Below the pieces are notes generated by a model that was not told where the DNA came from, ran no database searches, and was given only the letters and a program-made list of their open reading frames with translations. Source: Sphingomonas sp. BT-65 (GTDB lineage Bacteria; Pseudomonadota; Alphaproteobacteria; Sphingomonadales; Sphingomonadaceae). Taken from it: a stretch of DNA of 64,000 nt. Shown here piece by piece: positions 27,496 through 37,660 of this stretch; the first letter of the stretch is position 1; every line of letters begins with the position of its first letter. Location of the stretch: the NCBI RefSeq assembly GCF_026107375.2, contig NZ_JAPCIA010000001.1, positions 2,108,001-2,172,000 of the forward strand, given 5' to 3'. The position numbers were made by a program, and so were the translations under genes.

Positions 27496-30400
27496 TCACT
27501 CGGCAGGCTGGGTTCCCTCTCCGCCCCCGTGACCGATGCGGCCCTGATGCTCGATCACGGGCCCCTGCGGCCCATGCTCGTCGCCGGGCGTATAGGTCAG
27601 CAGGCGGCGGCGCAGACGCGGGCCAAGCCATTTCTCGACCCCGATCGCCAGGCTGAAGCTCGCCGGGACGATCAGCAGCGTGAGCACGGTGGACAGGATC
27701 AGGCCGCCGATCACGGTGATGCCCATCGGCGCGCGCCACGAGGAGTCGCCCGTCAGCGAGAGCGCGGTGGGCACCATGCCCGCGACCATCGCCACCGTGG
27801 TCATCACGATCGGCTGGGCGCGCTTGTGCCCGGCGTCGGCGATCGCGGTGAGCTTGTCGACGCCCTTCTCCATCTCCTCGATCGCGAAGTCGATCAGCAG
27901 GATCGAGTTCTTGGCGACGATGCCGAGCAGCATCAGCAGGCCGATATAGACCGGCATCGAGATCGGCTGGCCGGCAATCATCAGCGCCAGCAGGCCGCCC
28001 AGCGGGGCGAGCAGCAGCGAGCCCATATTGACCAGCGGCGAGACGAAGCGGCGGTAGAGCAGCACCAGCACCGCGAACACCAGGAAGATGCCCGAGATCA
28101 CGGCGATGATGAAGTTCTGCACCATCTCGGCCTGCCACTTGGCCGAACCGAGGGTGAGCTTGCCGACGCCGAGCGGCAGGTTCTTCATCGTCGGCAGCTG
28201 ATCGATCTGCTTCATCGCTTCGCCGCTGACGATGCCGGGGGCGAGATCGGCGCCGATCATGATGCGGCGCTGCTTGTTGATGCGGTCGATGCGCGTCGGG
28301 CCGGCGCCGAAGCCGATATCGGCGACGAGGCTCAGCGGCACCGATCCGCCCGCCTGGGTCTGCACCGGCAGGTTCTGGATCGTCGAGAGCTTCGCGCGCG
28401 CATCCTCGTCGAGCGCGACGCGGATCGGGATCTGGCGATCCGAGAGCGAGAAGCGCGCGCTGTTCTGGTCGATGTCGCCGAGCGTCGCGATGCGGATCGC
28501 GGTCGACAGCGCGGCGGTGGTGACGCCCATATCGGCCGCCAGGTCCATGCGCGGCCGGATCACGATCTCGGGCCGCTGCAGGTCGCCCGAGATGCGCGGC
28601 GCGACCACGCTCTTGAGGCCCTCCATTTCCTCGACGATCTTCTGTGCGGTGCGCGTCAGCAGCGCCGGGTCCTCGCCGCCGAGCGTGATGGTGAGGGCGC
28701 GGCCGGAGCCGCCCCAACCCTGCTGGTTGCGGAACGAGACGCGCGCGTCGGGGATCTTGGCGAGCTCGGGCGTCAGGCGGCGCTCGAACTCGTCGCTCTT
28801 GAACGGCCGCTTCTTGGCCAGCATCGCGGTGACGCGGCCATTGCCGACGAAGGCGCGCGAATAGGTGTTGTCGACGCCTTCCTGCGCAGCGAGCAGGTCG
28901 CGCACGCGATCGACCACCACCTTGGTCTGCTCGAGCGTGGTGCCGGGCACCATCTCGATACTCGCGGTCACCGCGTCCTGATCGAGATTGGGCTGGAAGG
29001 TCATCGGCAGCGACATGAAGCAGACGACAGTGAGCGCGAGCGACACGATGCCGCCGACGATCGCCGACCAGCGATGGCGCAGCGTCCAGTGCAGGATCTT
29101 CATATACTGGTCCATCATCCACCCTTCGCCATGGGTGGCGTGGCCCTTCGCCTTGAGGAAATAGGCGGCGATCATCGGCGTCAGCAGGCGCGCGACGGCA
29201 AGGCTCATCAGCACCGCCGCGACGACGGTGAGGCCGAAATTCTTGAAGAACTGGCCCGAAATGCCGGGCATCATGCCGACGGGCAGGAACACCGCGACGA
29301 TCGACATGGTGGTGGCGACCACCGCGACGCCGATCTCGTCGGCCGCGTCGATCGCTGCCTGATAGGCGGTCTTGCCCATACGCATGTGGCGGACGATGTT
29401 CTCGATCTCCACGATCGCGTCGTCGACCAGCACGCCCGCCACCAGGCTGAGCGCGAGCAAGGTCATCTGGTTCAAGTTGAACCCGAGCAGCTCCATGAAG
29501 AAGAAGGTCGGGATCGCCGACAGCGGGATCGCCAGCGCCGAGATCAGCGTCGCGCGCCAGTCGCGCAGGAACAGGAAGACGACGACGACCGCGAGCGCGG
29601 CACCTTCGAGTAGCGCCTCGATCGCCGAGTGATATTGCGATTCGGCATATTCGGTGTTGTTGAACAGCACCTCGAAGCGCACCTTGGGATTGCGCTTCTG
29701 CAGCTCCTCGAGCTTCTTCTCCGCCGCGTGGAACACCGCGACGTCCGACGCGCCCTTGCCGCGCTTGATGTCGAAGGCGAGCACTTGCTGCCCGTTCCAC
29801 TCGGCCGAGCTGCGCTGCTCGGCATAGAGATCCTTGACGTCGGCAATGTCGGAAAGGCGCACCGTGCGGCCGCCGCCGATCGAAATCTGGGTCTGGCCGA
29901 GCGCATAGGCGTTGGCGGCGTTGCCGAGCACGCGCACCGACTGCTCGGTGCCCGAGATCTCGGCGCGGCCGCCCGCGGCGTTGAGGTTCACCTGGCGCAG
30001 CTGCTGGTTCACCTGGCTCGCGGTCAGGCCATAGGACTGGACCTTGGCCGGATCGAGGATGACGCGGATCTCGCGGTTGACGCCGCCGACGCGGTCGACC
30101 GCGGTGAGGCCCGAGACCGACAGCAGCTCCTTCGCCACCGCATTGTCGACATACCAGGAGAGCTCCTCCATCGTCATGTCGGTGGCGATGGCGGTGAAGC
30201 TGGCGATGTCGTTGTCGGTGGTGTTTGCGCGGAACACCTGCGGCTCGAGGATGCCGTCGGGCAGGTCGCCGCGGATCTGGTTGATCGCCTCGCGCACGTC
30301 GTTCACCGCGCGGTCGATCGGCGTGCCGATGTCGAGCTGGATGATCGTGACCGAGCTGCCCTCGGTGACGTTCGATTCGATCTGGTCGATGCCCTGCAGC

Positions 30401-30627
30401 GCGCGCACCGCGGATTCGACGCGCTGGGTGATCTGGGTCTCGAGCTCGGTCGGCGCCGCACCCGGCTGGCTGATCGTGACGATCGCGATCGGGAAGTCGA
30501 TGTCGGGATCGTTGTTGACGTCCATCCGCGCGAAGCTGACGAAGCCCGCGATCGTCAGCGCGATGAACAGGACGATCGGCGGAACCGGGTTCCGGATCGA
30601 CCAGGCCGAGATGTTGCGAAAGCCCAT
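27496..30627 (-). CDS. RND multidrug efflux permease (HAE-1-like)
   Basis: A 1,043-residue inner-membrane proton-driven exporter with the usual tandem layout: 12 membrane segments and two large periplasmic loops. The charged TM4 motif [13 protein letters not shown] carries the relay aspartates. Other family stretches are [36 protein letters not shown] and [20 protein letters not shown]. It is paired with the adaptor gene just upstream. No outer-membrane channel gene follows, so a TolC-like partner is presumably encoded elsewhere. The substrate is unknown. Confidence 0.95.
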   Translation of the reverse strand: MGFRNISAWSIRNPVPPIVLFIALTIAGFVSFARMDVNNDPDIDFPIAIVTISQPGAAPTELETQITQRVESAVRALQGIDQIESNVTEGSSVTIIQLDIGTPIDRAVNDVREAINQIRGDLPDGILEPQVFRANTTDNDIASFTAIATDMTMEELSWYVDNAVAKELLSVSGLTAVDRVGGVNREIRVILDPAKVQSYGLTASQVNQQLRQVNLNAAGGRAEISGTEQSVRVLGNAANAYALGQTQISIGGGRTVRLSDIADVKDLYAEQRSSAEWNGQQVLAFDIKRGKGASDVAVFHAAEKKLEELQKRNPKVRFEVLFNNTEYAESQYHSAIEALLEGAALAVVVVFLFLRDWRATLISALAIPLSAIPTFFFMELLGFNLNQMTLLALSLVAGVLVDDAIVEIENIVRHMRMGKTAYQAAIDAADEIGVAVVATTMSIVAVFLPVGMMPGISGQFFKNFGLTVVAAVLMSLAVARLLTPMIAAYFLKAKGHATHGEGWMMDQYMKILHWTLRHRWSAIVGGIVSLALTVVCFMSLPMTFQPNLDQDAVTASIEMVPGTTLEQTKVVVDRVRDLLAAQEGVDNTYSRAFVGNGRVTAMLAKKRPFKSDEFERRLTPELAKIPDARVSFRNQQGWGGSGRALTITLGGEDPALLTRTAQKIVEEMEGLKSVVAPRISGDLQRPEIVIRPRMDLAADMGVTTAALSTAIRIATLGDIDQNSARFSLSDRQIPIRVALDEDARAKLSTIQNLPVQTQAGGSVPLSLVADIGFGAGPTRIDRINKQRRIMIGADLAPGIVSGEAMKQIDQLPTMKNLPLGVGKLTLGSAKWQAEMVQNFIIAVISGIFLVFAVLVLLYRRFVSPLVNMGSLLLAPLGGLLALMIAGQPISMPVYIGLLMLLGIVAKNSILLIDFAIEEMEKGVDKLTAIADAGHKRAQPIVMTTVAMVAGMVPTALSLTGDSSWRAPMGITVIGGLILSTVLTLLIVPASFSLAIGVEKWLGPRLRRRLLTYTPGDEHGPQGPVIEHQGRIGHGGGEGTQPAE

Positions 30628-30648
30628 AGCTGTATCCTTAGTCCCGCA

Positions 30649-31854
30649 TCACCGCTTGAGCTGCGTGAGGTTGGGCCGCACCTTCTGCCCCGGATTGAGG
30701 AAGGCGCCTGCAGTGATCACCACGCGCTCGGTGCCGTTGAGGCCGCTGGTGATCGCCACGCCAGCGTCGGACACGTCGCCGGTGGTGATCGGACGGCGCT
30801 CCGCCTCATCCTTGGCGTTGAGGACATAGACGAAGTTGCCCTTGGCGTCGCTCTGAATCGCCGATTGCGGCAGCATCGGCGCGACCTGACCGCCGGTGTG
30901 GAGCCGCGCGCTGGCGAAGCCGCCCGGGCGCAGCGCCTTGTTGTAGGACAGCGCGATGCGGGCGATGCCCTGGCGCGTCTGCGGATCGATCACGGGCGAG
31001 ACTTGCCACACCTGACCGATGAAGGTCTCGGTCGTGCCCGTCGGCGTGACCTCGGCGCGCGCGCCGACCGGGATGCGCTGGAGGTCCGCCTCGCTGAGCT
31101 GCGCGCGCATCTCGAACTGGCCGCCCTGCGCGACGCGGAACAACGTGCCCGATCCCGAGCTCACGATCTGGCCCGGCTCGACCGTGCGGGTCAGCACCAG
31201 GCCCGCCGCGGGCGAGCGGATGTCGAGGCGGCGGTTGCGCGCGTTGGTCTCGGAATGCTGTGCCTGCGCGACGCGGACCCGCGCCGCCGCGGCATCGCGA
31301 GTCGCGGTCTTGCGGTCGATATCGGCCTTGGACACGAAGCCACGGCCGAGCAACTGCTGCGCGCGGTCGAGCTCGGACTGCGCGATCTTGAGATCGGCCT
31401 GCGCGACGCGGACGTTCGCCGCCTGCGACTGGGCGGTCTGTGCCTGGACCGAGCGGTCGACGGTCGCCAGCACCTGGCCCGCCGCGACCCAGTCGCCGGG
31501 CTCGACCAGCACGCGCGTCACCTCGCCGCCCTCGCCGGCGACGCCAACCGGCATCTCGCGCCGCGCGGCGAGCGAGCCGGTGCCGCTGATCACGCGGTCG
31601 ATCGACTGGCGGCCAGGCACCGCGACGGTCACCACCGGAAGCTGGCGATTGCCGCCCCCGCCTTCCGCGCCCTTGGCTGCCGCGCCGGCCTTCTCGCCGC
31701 CGCCGCTGCCCGAGGCGAAGGCGAACCAAGCCGCGGCGAGCACCGCGATCGCGACCAGCGCACCGCCGATGATCCACCAGCGCCGCTTCGACCGGCCTTC
31801 CCCCTCCAGTGCCAGCTGCTCGTCCCTGCCCAACATCCCTGCCTCATAGTTCAT
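30649..31854 (-). CDS. RND efflux periplasmic adaptor (membrane fusion protein)
   Basis: A 401-residue adaptor with a single N-terminal anchor (WWIIGGALVAIAVLAAAWFA) after a basic cytosolic stub. A lipoyl-like half follows (EPGDWVAAGQVLATVD), then a helical hairpin (NVRVAQADLKIAQSELDRAQ) and beta-barrel segments (LVLTRTVEPGQIVSSGSGTL). It links the RND permease to an outer-membrane channel. It is first gene of a two-gene operon, 21 bases before the permease. Confidence 0.94.
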   Translation of the reverse strand: MNYEAGMLGRDEQLALEGEGRSKRRWWIIGGALVAIAVLAAAWFAFASGSGGGEKAGAAAKGAEGGGGNRQLPVVTVAVPGRQSIDRVISGTGSLAARREMPVGVAGEGGEVTRVLVEPGDWVAAGQVLATVDRSVQAQTAQSQAANVRVAQADLKIAQSELDRAQQLLGRGFVSKADIDRKTATRDAAAARVRVAQAQHSETNARNRRLDIRSPAAGLVLTRTVEPGQIVSSGSGTLFRVAQGGQFEMRAQLSEADLQRIPVGARAEVTPTGTTETFIGQVWQVSPVIDPQTRQGIARIALSYNKALRPGGFASARLHTGGQVAPMLPQSAIQSDAKGNFVYVLNAKDEAERRPITTGDVSDAGVAITSGLNGTERVVITAGAFLNPGQKVRPNLTQLKR

Positions 31855-32099
31855 GCGCGACTCTTTCCACCTCGGTCATGCGACCGTTGCGGGCTATCCC
31901 CGTCACGCTGTGTTATATGAATAAATCACCGGCCTCAAGAGCCGTTGTTTCCCCGGCCGCTACCTGCCTGTTTTCGTCTTGTTCCGCAAGGGGACATGTG
32001 CCGCGCCGCACCATCGAATCGGGGTTTGCAGCGCACGCATCCTCGGGCAAGTTCCGCGCCGGCTTCCCTTCGCGGGAACCGCAGAACAGGAGGAATCGC

Positions 32100-32360
32100 A
32101 TGCCCGACGGTATTCTCGGTTGGATCCTCATCGGCCTTGTCGCCGGTGCTCTCGGCAAGCTGATCATGCCCGGCAAGGATCCGGGCGGTATCATTGTCAC
32201 CATCCTGATCGGTATCGCGGGCGCGTTGCTCGCGGGGTTCATCGCCCCGGCGATCGGCATCAACCTCACCGGCACCTTCACCAGCTATATCGCCGCCACG
32301 ATCGGCGCGGTGGTGCTGCTGGCGCTCTACCGTCTGGTGATCGCCCGCCGGGCCAGCTGA
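32100..32360 (+). CDS. GlsB/YeaQ/YmgE family small membrane protein
   Basis: An 86-residue protein with three hydrophobic segments and the family motif GWILIGLVAGALGKLIMPGK...GGIIVTILIG. Members are called stress-response or transglycosylase-associated proteins, without proven activity. A consensus AGGAGG precedes the ATG. A second family member lies on the opposite strand at 33216-33479. Confidence 0.92.
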   Translation: MPDGILGWILIGLVAGALGKLIMPGKDPGGIIVTILIGIAGALLAGFIAPAIGINLTGTFTSYIAATIGAVVLLALYRLVIARRAS

Positions 32361-32447
32361 GCACGGTTCGTCGCACCTAAGGGGCCGTTCAGCCAGCGTT
32401 GTCCCGCCGCCGCTAGATGCGGCGGGACAACAAGGAAAGGCCCATAC

Positions 32448-33158
32448 ATGGTTCGATTGCTGACGCTTGCGGCGGTTGCCGCCGCGCTCCCGATGGCCGC
32501 CGCCGCGCAGGTCGCTGCGCCCGCGCTTCCCGCGGACGGCACGCTGCTCGACGTCGTGGCGGAAGGCGAGGCGACCCGCGTTCCCGACATCGCGACGATT
32601 CGCGCCGGCGTCGTCACCCAGGCGTCGACCGCTGCCGCCGCGCTTGCCGCCAATGCGCGGCAGATGACGCGCGTGCTCGCCGCGCTCAAGGCGGCCGGGG
32701 TCGCCGAGCGCGACGTGCAGACCGCGACGATCTCGCTCCAGCCGCAATATCGCTATGCCGAGAATCAGCCGCCGGTGATCACCGGCTATCAGGCGTCGAA
32801 CAGCGTCTCGGTCAAGTTCCGCGACATCGCGAAGAGCGGCAACATCCTCGACGCGCTGGTCAAGGAAGGCGCCAACCAGATCGATGGCCCGAACCTGTCG
32901 ATCGACCGACTCGAGGCCGCGCAGGACGAGGCGCGGACCGATGCGGTCAAGCGCGCCCGCGCGCGGGCCGAGCTTTATGCCAAGGCGCTGGGCATGCGCG
33001 TCGACCGGTTGGTGTCGCTGAGCGAGGCGCTCGACGGCGGCGGTCCCGGACCGGTGCCGGTGATGATGGCGCGGATGGAAGCCAAGGATTCGACTCAGGT
33101 CGTGCCCGGCGAGCAGCGCGTCGGCGTGACGATTCGCGTACGCTTCCTGCTCAGGTAG
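32448..33158 (+). CDS. SIMPL domain-containing (DUF541) periplasmic protein
   Basis: A 236-residue exported protein. A signal peptide (AAVAAALPMAAAAQ) is followed by a SIMPL domain: GEATRVPDIATIRAGVVTQA, RDVQTATISLQPQYRY and ITGYQASNSVSVKFRD, with a C-terminal VGVTIRVRFLL strand. Homologues (e.g. E. coli YggE) are tied to oxidative stress, with no defined biochemistry. It is followed by a strong bidirectional terminator. Confidence 0.92.
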   Translation: MVRLLTLAAVAAALPMAAAAQVAAPALPADGTLLDVVAEGEATRVPDIATIRAGVVTQASTAAAALAANARQMTRVLAALKAAGVAERDVQTATISLQPQYRYAENQPPVITGYQASNSVSVKFRDIAKSGNILDALVKEGANQIDGPNLSIDRLEAAQDEARTDAVKRARARAELYAKALGMRVDRLVSLSEALDGGGPGPVPVMMARMEAKDSTQVVPGEQRVGVTIRVRFLLR

Positions 33159-33166
33159 AAACGAAG

Positions 33167-33195
33167 AAGGGCCGCCCTACGCGGGGCGGCCCTTT
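33167..33195. terminator. Bidirectional intrinsic terminator
   Basis: An 11-bp perfect stem, AAGGGCCGCCC/GGGCGGCCCTT, with a six-base loop, is flanked by A-rich and T-rich ends. It lies between the convergent SIMPL and GlsB-like genes and can serve both. Confidence 0.85.
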
Positions 33196-33215
33196 CCTCT
33201 CCTTGGCCAATTAGC

Positions 33216-33479
33216 TCAGCGCACCGAACCGCGGCGCACCAAGTTGACGATCGCGAGCAGGATGATCGCACCCAGCAGCGACACCACGAAGCTGTACACC
33301 GACAGCCCCTGGTTGATCGATCCGCCGCTGAAGATCAGCCCGCCGATGAACGCGCCGACGATGCCGACGACGATGTTGAGCAGGATGCCCTGCTGCGCAT
33401 CGGTGCGCATCACCATGCTGGCGAGCCAGCCGACGACGCCACCGATCACGAGCCACACGATGATTCCGACGAGGTCCAT
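33216..33479 (-). CDS. GlsB/YeaQ/YmgE family small membrane protein
   Basis: An 87-residue protein with three hydrophobic helices (VGIIVWLVIGGVVGWLASMV, GILLNIVVGIVGAFIGGLI, VVSLLGAIILLAIVNLV). The start is set by GGAGGAAGCA before the ATG; the 22 codons upstream are not expected to be coding. It is more typical of the family than the divergent copy at 32100-32360. Its role is unknown. Confidence 0.9.
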   Translation of the reverse strand: MDLVGIIVWLVIGGVVGWLASMVMRTDAQQGILLNIVVGIVGAFIGGLIFSGGSINQGLSVYSFVVSLLGAIILLAIVNLVRRGSVR

Positions 33480-33550
33480 TGCTTCCTCCATCTTGTCGCC
33501 CGCGCGATGACGGGCCTTGTGGGGAAAAGACTCGCAAGCCGCCAAAATGG

Positions 33551-33580
33551 TTCCGCCCGCGTTTCGAGGCGCGGGCGGAA
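33551..33580 (-). terminator. Hairpin, probable sciP terminator
   Basis: An 11-bp perfect stem, TTCCGCCCGCG/CGCGGGCGGAA, with an eight-base loop. On the minus strand it is followed by CCATTTTGG, a weak U-tract. It lies 27 bases past the sciP stop. Confidence 0.6.
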
Positions 33581-33606
33581 GGAGGGAGGAACTCAGGAGG
33601 AAGAAA

Positions 33607-33906
33607 TCAATATTTCTGCTGCCGCTCGTAGAGCGAGCGATAGTGCTGGATACGCGTCACGCGCAGGCCCGGCATGCCCGAGCGGTCGATCGCGCGCTGC
33701 CAGCCGGCAAATTCCTCGACCGTCAGGCCGTAGCGGTCGCACACTTCATCGACCGTCAGCAGACCGCCATTGACCGCGGCCACCACCTCCGCCTTGCGGC
33801 GCACGACCCAACGAGTCGTGTCGGGGGGCGGCAGGGTGTCGAGCGTCAGCGGCTCGCCGAGCGGTCCGATCACCTTGGCCGGGCGGATCTTCTGGTTTTC
33901 AATCAT
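33607..33906 (-). CDS. sciP: CtrA inhibitor SciP (DUF1153)
   Basis: A 99-residue DNA-binding protein with the SciP pattern: VIGPLGEPLTLDTLPPPDTT, RWVVRRKAEVVAAVNGGLLT, CDRYGLTVEEFAGWQRAID, GLRVTRIQHYR. In Caulobacter SciP restrains the cell-cycle regulator CtrA in G1, so this gene supports an alphaproteobacterial origin. The ATG follows GAGGT by five bases; a GTG one codon earlier is also possible. Confidence 0.95.
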   Translation of the reverse strand: MIENQKIRPAKVIGPLGEPLTLDTLPPPDTTRWVVRRKAEVVAAVNGGLLTVDEVCDRYGLTVEEFAGWQRAIDRSGMPGLRVTRIQHYRSLYERQQKY

Positions 33907-34006
33907 CACTTACCTCGATCAGGGCGGGGGGTCCCCGTCTTTGTTCTGTAACGACCGTAGCGGCACCGGCTTGAGCTTCGGCTAAACGGCACGGTAAACG
34001 CCGCCT

Positions 34007-34234
34007 TCATTGCTCTTGCCAGCCGGTTAGCGCGGTTTCCGTGGCATGGTTGAACGCCCCGTGCGCGGGCGCGAGCAACGCGTCCGCCGCAGTGGTGCGC
34101 GCGAGCAATGCCTGAAGCTGCGCAGTGGGACTCGCCGCCTGACGCACGGCGACGCCAACCATCAGCACCGCAAGCTCGGTGGGGATGGCGGTCATCACCG
34201 CGATGTCCCGGTCGAAACGGAAGCTCAGGTCCAC
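34007..34234 (-). CDS. Small hypothetical protein
   Basis: A 75-residue frame starting at GTG with no clear ribosome site. It has a hydrophobic stretch (IPTELAVLMVGVAVRQAA) and an alanine-rich tail ending in LTGWQEQ. No family is recognised. An internal ATG (codon 14) is an alternative start. It lies between sciP and mnmA and could be non-coding. Confidence 0.35.
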   Translation of the reverse strand: MDLSFRFDRDIAVMTAIPTELAVLMVGVAVRQAASPTAQLQALLARTTAADALLAPAHGAFNHATETALTGWQEQ

Positions 34235-34350
34235 AACGCTACTCGCCTAGAGTCGAATCCACCCATTTTGGATAAAGGCGAAGGTTGAAGGCCGGGTAAA
34301 CGCGCCCGGATTTTGCATCCGCGCCCCTCCATCCCTATGTGCGGGGCGCG

Positions 34351-35460
34351 ATGACCGGACCCGATTTTCAGTTGAATGGACCGCTGGGCACGCGGCGCAT
34401 CGTCGTCGCCATGTCGGGCGGCGTCGATTCGTCGGTGGTGGCCGCGCTCGCCGCGCGCACCGGCGCCGAGACGATCGGCGTGACGCTCCAGCTCTACGAC
34501 CATGGCGAGGCGGTGGGCCGTGCCGGCAGTTGCTGCGCGGGCCGCGACATCCGCGATGCGCGCGCCGTGTGCGACCGGCTCGGCATCGCGCATTATGTGT
34601 TCGACCACGCCTCCAGCTTCCGCGAGTCGGTGATCGACGACTTCGCCGACGAGTATCTCGCCGGCCGCACCCCGATCCCCTGCGTCAAGTGCAACATGGG
34701 CCCCAAGTTCACCGACCTGTTCGCGCTCGCCCGCGATCTCGGCGCCGACTGCCTCGCCACCGGCCATTATGTGCAGCGCGTGATCGGCGCTGAGGGCCCC
34801 GAGCTGCACAAGGGCGCCGATCCGGCGCGCGACCAGAGCTATTTCCTGTTCGCGACCACCGCCGCGCAGCTCGATTTTCTGCGCTTCCCGCTGGGCGGCA
34901 TGCCCAAGGCGCGCGTGCGCGAGATCGCCGCCGAGCTCGGCCTCGGCGTCGCGGCCAAGCCCGACAGCCAGGATATCTGCTTCGTCCCCGACCGCGATTA
35001 TGCGGGGCTGGTGAAGAAGCTGCGGCCCGAGGCGGATACCGCCGGCGCGATCGTCGACGAGGCGGGCAACACGCTCGGCGAACACAAGGGCTTGATCCAC
35101 TTTACCGTCGGCCAGCGCCGCGGGCTCGAGATCGGCGGCAGCCCCGAGCCGCTCTACGTCATCCGGCTCGACGCCGAACGCCGCGAAGTGGTGGTCGGCC
35201 CCAAATCGGCGCTCGCCGTGCGCGCGGCACGGATCGAGGGCATGAACTGGCTCGGCGGCAGCTATTCGGGCCCGATGACCGCCAAAGTCCGCTCGATGGC
35301 CCGCCCCGTCCCGGCGCGGCTGGAGGGCGATCGCGTGGTGTTCGAGGAGGCCGAATATGGCGTCGCCCCGGGCCAGGCGGCGGTGCTCTATGCCGGCGAG
35401 CGGGTGCTGGGCGGCGGCTGGATCAAGGAAACCGAGCGCGCGGCGCTGGCGATGGCCTGA
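34351..35460 (+). CDS. mnmA: tRNA-specific 2-thiouridylase MnmA
   Basis: A 369-residue enzyme that thiolates U34 of Lys, Glu and Gln tRNAs. It has the PP-loop [10 protein letters not shown] near residue 21, GHYVQR, the catalytic cysteines in [14 protein letters not shown] and SQDICFVPD, and a C-terminal barrel with [10 protein letters not shown]. The ATG before TGPDF is used; a GTG four codons upstream has no better ribosome site. Confidence 0.96.
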   Translation: MTGPDFQLNGPLGTRRIVVAMSGGVDSSVVAALAARTGAETIGVTLQLYDHGEAVGRAGSCCAGRDIRDARAVCDRLGIAHYVFDHASSFRESVIDDFADEYLAGRTPIPCVKCNMGPKFTDLFALARDLGADCLATGHYVQRVIGAEGPELHKGADPARDQSYFLFATTAAQLDFLRFPLGGMPKARVREIAAELGLGVAAKPDSQDICFVPDRDYAGLVKKLRPEADTAGAIVDEAGNTLGEHKGLIHFTVGQRRGLEIGGSPEPLYVIRLDAERREVVVGPKSALAVRAARIEGMNWLGGSYSGPMTAKVRSMARPVPARLEGDRVVFEEAEYGVAPGQAAVLYAGERVLGGGWIKETERAALAMA

Positions 35461-35467
35461 GCGGCGG

Positions 35468-36184
35468 TCAGGGCGCTTTCAGCGTATCCGGCAGGACGAA
35501 CGCGGCCTTGGAAGCAACTTGCCGCTCGCACCAGGTGACCGCATCGCCCAGCCCGCGGTTGTCGACCGGATAACGCACGCGATTCCAGCCCTCGGGCAGC
35601 CGATTTTCGGGGACGCTGCTGTCCACGTCCTTCCAGTTCCGCGACTTGAAGCTCCACGCGATCTTCCGCGCCGCGATCAGCCGTTCATACAACCGGCTCA
35701 CATGCCGCCACGGCTCGCTTTCCGTCCTTCGGACCGCCTGATGCCCGCGCCAAATGAGAATGATCTCCCCCGGCTTCGACTCAGGATAAGGCAGGTTCGA
35801 GAATTGCCGGGAAGGCAAGGGGATGTTGGCATATTCCCAACGTTCGCCATCGATATACAGCCACAGCCGGTCGCCCAGCAGTGTGATCTGCTCACGCTCG
35901 CCATCCTCGTCCGGTGACCCCAGGAAGCTGATCCTCAGCGAGGTCAACGTGCCGGCGCTGTCCATCTCGAAGCTGAATTGCGGGCTTTCGCCGCGACAGC
36001 CGATCTGTGTCACCGTCGGCAGTCCGCCGGGCTGGCGCCAATTGACCTGGGTCGTCGCCTTCAAATCCCAGCCGTTGGATCGCTCGGTCGCGAAGTCGAA
36101 GCTGTCGGGCCGCTGCTGCGCCAAGGCCTCCTGTTGCGCGAGCACGATTGCGGCGCAGCTGATCCAGACAGCGATCCCCCTCAT
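35468..36184 (-). CDS. Exported hypothetical protein
   Basis: A 238-residue protein with a signal peptide (MRGIAVWISCAAIVLAQQEA, then LAQ) and a good AGGAGG ribosome site. No recognised domain. The body is rich in Trp, Arg and aromatic beta-type stretches (LWLYIDGERWEYANIPLP), with two cysteines (IGCRGE, VTWCERQ) that could form a disulfide in the periplasm. It is convergent with mnmA and downstream of the pdxH-to-GNAT operon. Function unknown. Confidence 0.8.
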   Translation of the reverse strand: MRGIAVWISCAAIVLAQQEALAQQRPDSFDFATERSNGWDLKATTQVNWRQPGGLPTVTQIGCRGESPQFSFEMDSAGTLTSLRISFLGSPDEDGEREQITLLGDRLWLYIDGERWEYANIPLPSRQFSNLPYPESKPGEIILIWRGHQAVRRTESEPWRHVSRLYERLIAARKIAWSFKSRNWKDVDSSVPENRLPEGWNRVRYPVDNRGLGDAVTWCERQVASKAAFVLPDTLKAP

Positions 36185-36195
36185 CTTTTCGCCTC

Positions 36196-36870
36196 CTATT
36201 GACGCTCCAGGAAGGTCGCGATCACCTCTCGCCGCACGCGGAACCCCAATTTCTCGTACAGCGCGATCGCGCCCGCGTTGGTGGCATAGCTGTGCAGGAA
36301 CGGCGTCTCGCCGCGCGCCACGATCCGCGCCATCACCACGCGCATCAGCTTGCCCGCAAGCCCGCGCCCGCGCCAGTCGGGGTGGGTGCAGACCGCGCTC
36401 ACCTCGGTCAGGCCGGGCGCGCGCATCCGCTCGCCCGCCATCGCGACGAGCCGGCCATCGACGCGCACGCCGATGAACGCGCCCAGCTTGTGCGTCGCCT
36501 CGACGAACGGCCCGGGCTCGGTTAGCGTCGCCAGCGCGACCATCTCGGGCGCGTCGACATCGCCGAGGTTTAGATAGTCCAGCGGCTCAGGCGGCGCGGG
36601 GTGCTCGGCGAGCATCTGGACGAGCATCGCCTGCTTCGCGATCGCCAGGCCCGGCGGAACCGGGGTCTCGGCGGCCTCGACCGTTGCGATCTTCCCGCCC
36701 GGCGGCACCAGCACGGCGAGCGCGGCCAGCGCCTCGGGCGACTCGTCCGCGGCCGCGGCGAGGATGTTGATCTCCGGCCGGTAGCGTACCGCACGGGCGT
36801 CCCCCGCCGCGAACCCGGCCTGCCGCCCGTTGAGCGCAGTCCAGACGGGACGGTCGAGCGGATGGCTCAC
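36196..36870 (-). CDS. GNAT family N-acetyltransferase
   Basis: A 224-residue protein whose C-terminal half carries the GNAT acetyl-CoA fold: LTEVSAVCTHPDWRGRGLAG (motif A, R-G-R-G-L-A), MRVVMARIVARGETPFLHSY, then ATNAGAIALYEKLGFRVRRE. The N-terminal half is family-specific. The GTG start overlaps the PhzF stop (GTGA), so it is coupled to that gene. The acceptor is unknown. Confidence 0.9.
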   Translation of the reverse strand: MSHPLDRPVWTALNGRQAGFAAGDARAVRYRPEINILAAAADESPEALAALAVLVPPGGKIATVEAAETPVPPGLAIAKQAMLVQMLAEHPAPPEPLDYLNLGDVDAPEMVALATLTEPGPFVEATHKLGAFIGVRVDGRLVAMAGERMRAPGLTEVSAVCTHPDWRGRGLAGKLMRVVMARIVARGETPFLHSYATNAGAIALYEKLGFRVRREVIATFLERQ

Positions 36871-37658
36871 AGCGTGAACATCCCCTCGATCACCGTCACG
36901 CATTTGCCGCGCAGGATCACCTGCTCCCCCGCCGCCTCGCAGCCGAGATGGCCGCCGCGGCGGCTCGCCTGGAAGGCAGTGAAGCGAGCGCGCCCCAGCC
37001 GCGCCGCCCAATAGGGGATGAGCACGCTGTGCGCCGAGCCGGTGACCGGATCCTCGTCGATTCCCGCGGCGGGCGCGAAGACGCGGCTGATTACATCGGT
37101 CTGGTCCCCTGGCGCAGTGACGATGTTGAGCGTGTCGCCGATCGCGGCGAGCGCGCGAAACTCCGGCTCGAGCGCACGTACCGCCTCGGCGCTGTCGAGC
37201 ACGACCATATCATAGCCATTGGCATGCCGCAGCATCTCGCCCCGTTCGACGCCGAGCGCATCGAGCAGCCCCGGCACCTCGGCCGATTCGGGCGGATAGG
37301 CGGGCAGCGCCATGCGATAGCCATCGCCTTCCCGCGCCACTTCGAGCACCCCCGCCTTGCGCGTGCGGAAGCGGACGCGTTCGAGCGCCGGATCGCGCGT
37401 CAGCAGATAATGCCCGCTCGCCAGCGTCGCATGCCCGCACAGCGCGATCTCGACCGCAGGCGTGAACCAGCGCAGCTCCCAGTCCGCCTCGCCGCTCGCA
37501 TCGGGGACGATGAACGCGGTCTCGGCGAGGTTGTTCTCCTCGGCGATCGCCTGCAGCACCGCATCGTCGAGCCACGCGTCGAGCGGCATCACCCCGGCCT
37601 GGTTGCCGGTGAAGGGCCGGTCGGCAAAGGCGTCAACCTGGGCGAAGGGAAGCTGCAT
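36867..37658 (-). CDS. PhzF family isomerase-like protein
   Basis: A 263-residue member of the PhzF/diaminopimelate-epimerase fold. Family signatures are VDAFADRPFTGNQAGVMPLD, EENNLAETAFIV (the conserved catalytic Glu), ALCGHATLASGHYL and DEDPVTGSAHSVL. Phenazine genes are absent, so this is one of the widespread homologues of unknown reaction. The ATG is spaced five bases after AAGGAG; a GTG overlapping the upstream stop is an alternative. Confidence 0.92.
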   Translation of the reverse strand: MQLPFAQVDAFADRPFTGNQAGVMPLDAWLDDAVLQAIAEENNLAETAFIVPDASGEADWELRWFTPAVEIALCGHATLASGHYLLTRDPALERVRFRTRKAGVLEVAREGDGYRMALPAYPPESAEVPGLLDALGVERGEMLRHANGYDMVVLDSAEAVRALEPEFRALAAIGDTLNIVTAPGDQTDVISRVFAPAAGIDEDPVTGSAHSVLIPYWAARLGRARFTAFQASRRGGHLGCEAAGEQVILRGKCVTVIEGMFTL

Positions 37659-37660
37659 CG

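Noticed and set aside
36867..37658. Phenazine biosynthesis gene
   Set aside because: PhzF homologues are widespread without phenazine pathways, and no other phz gene is nearby.
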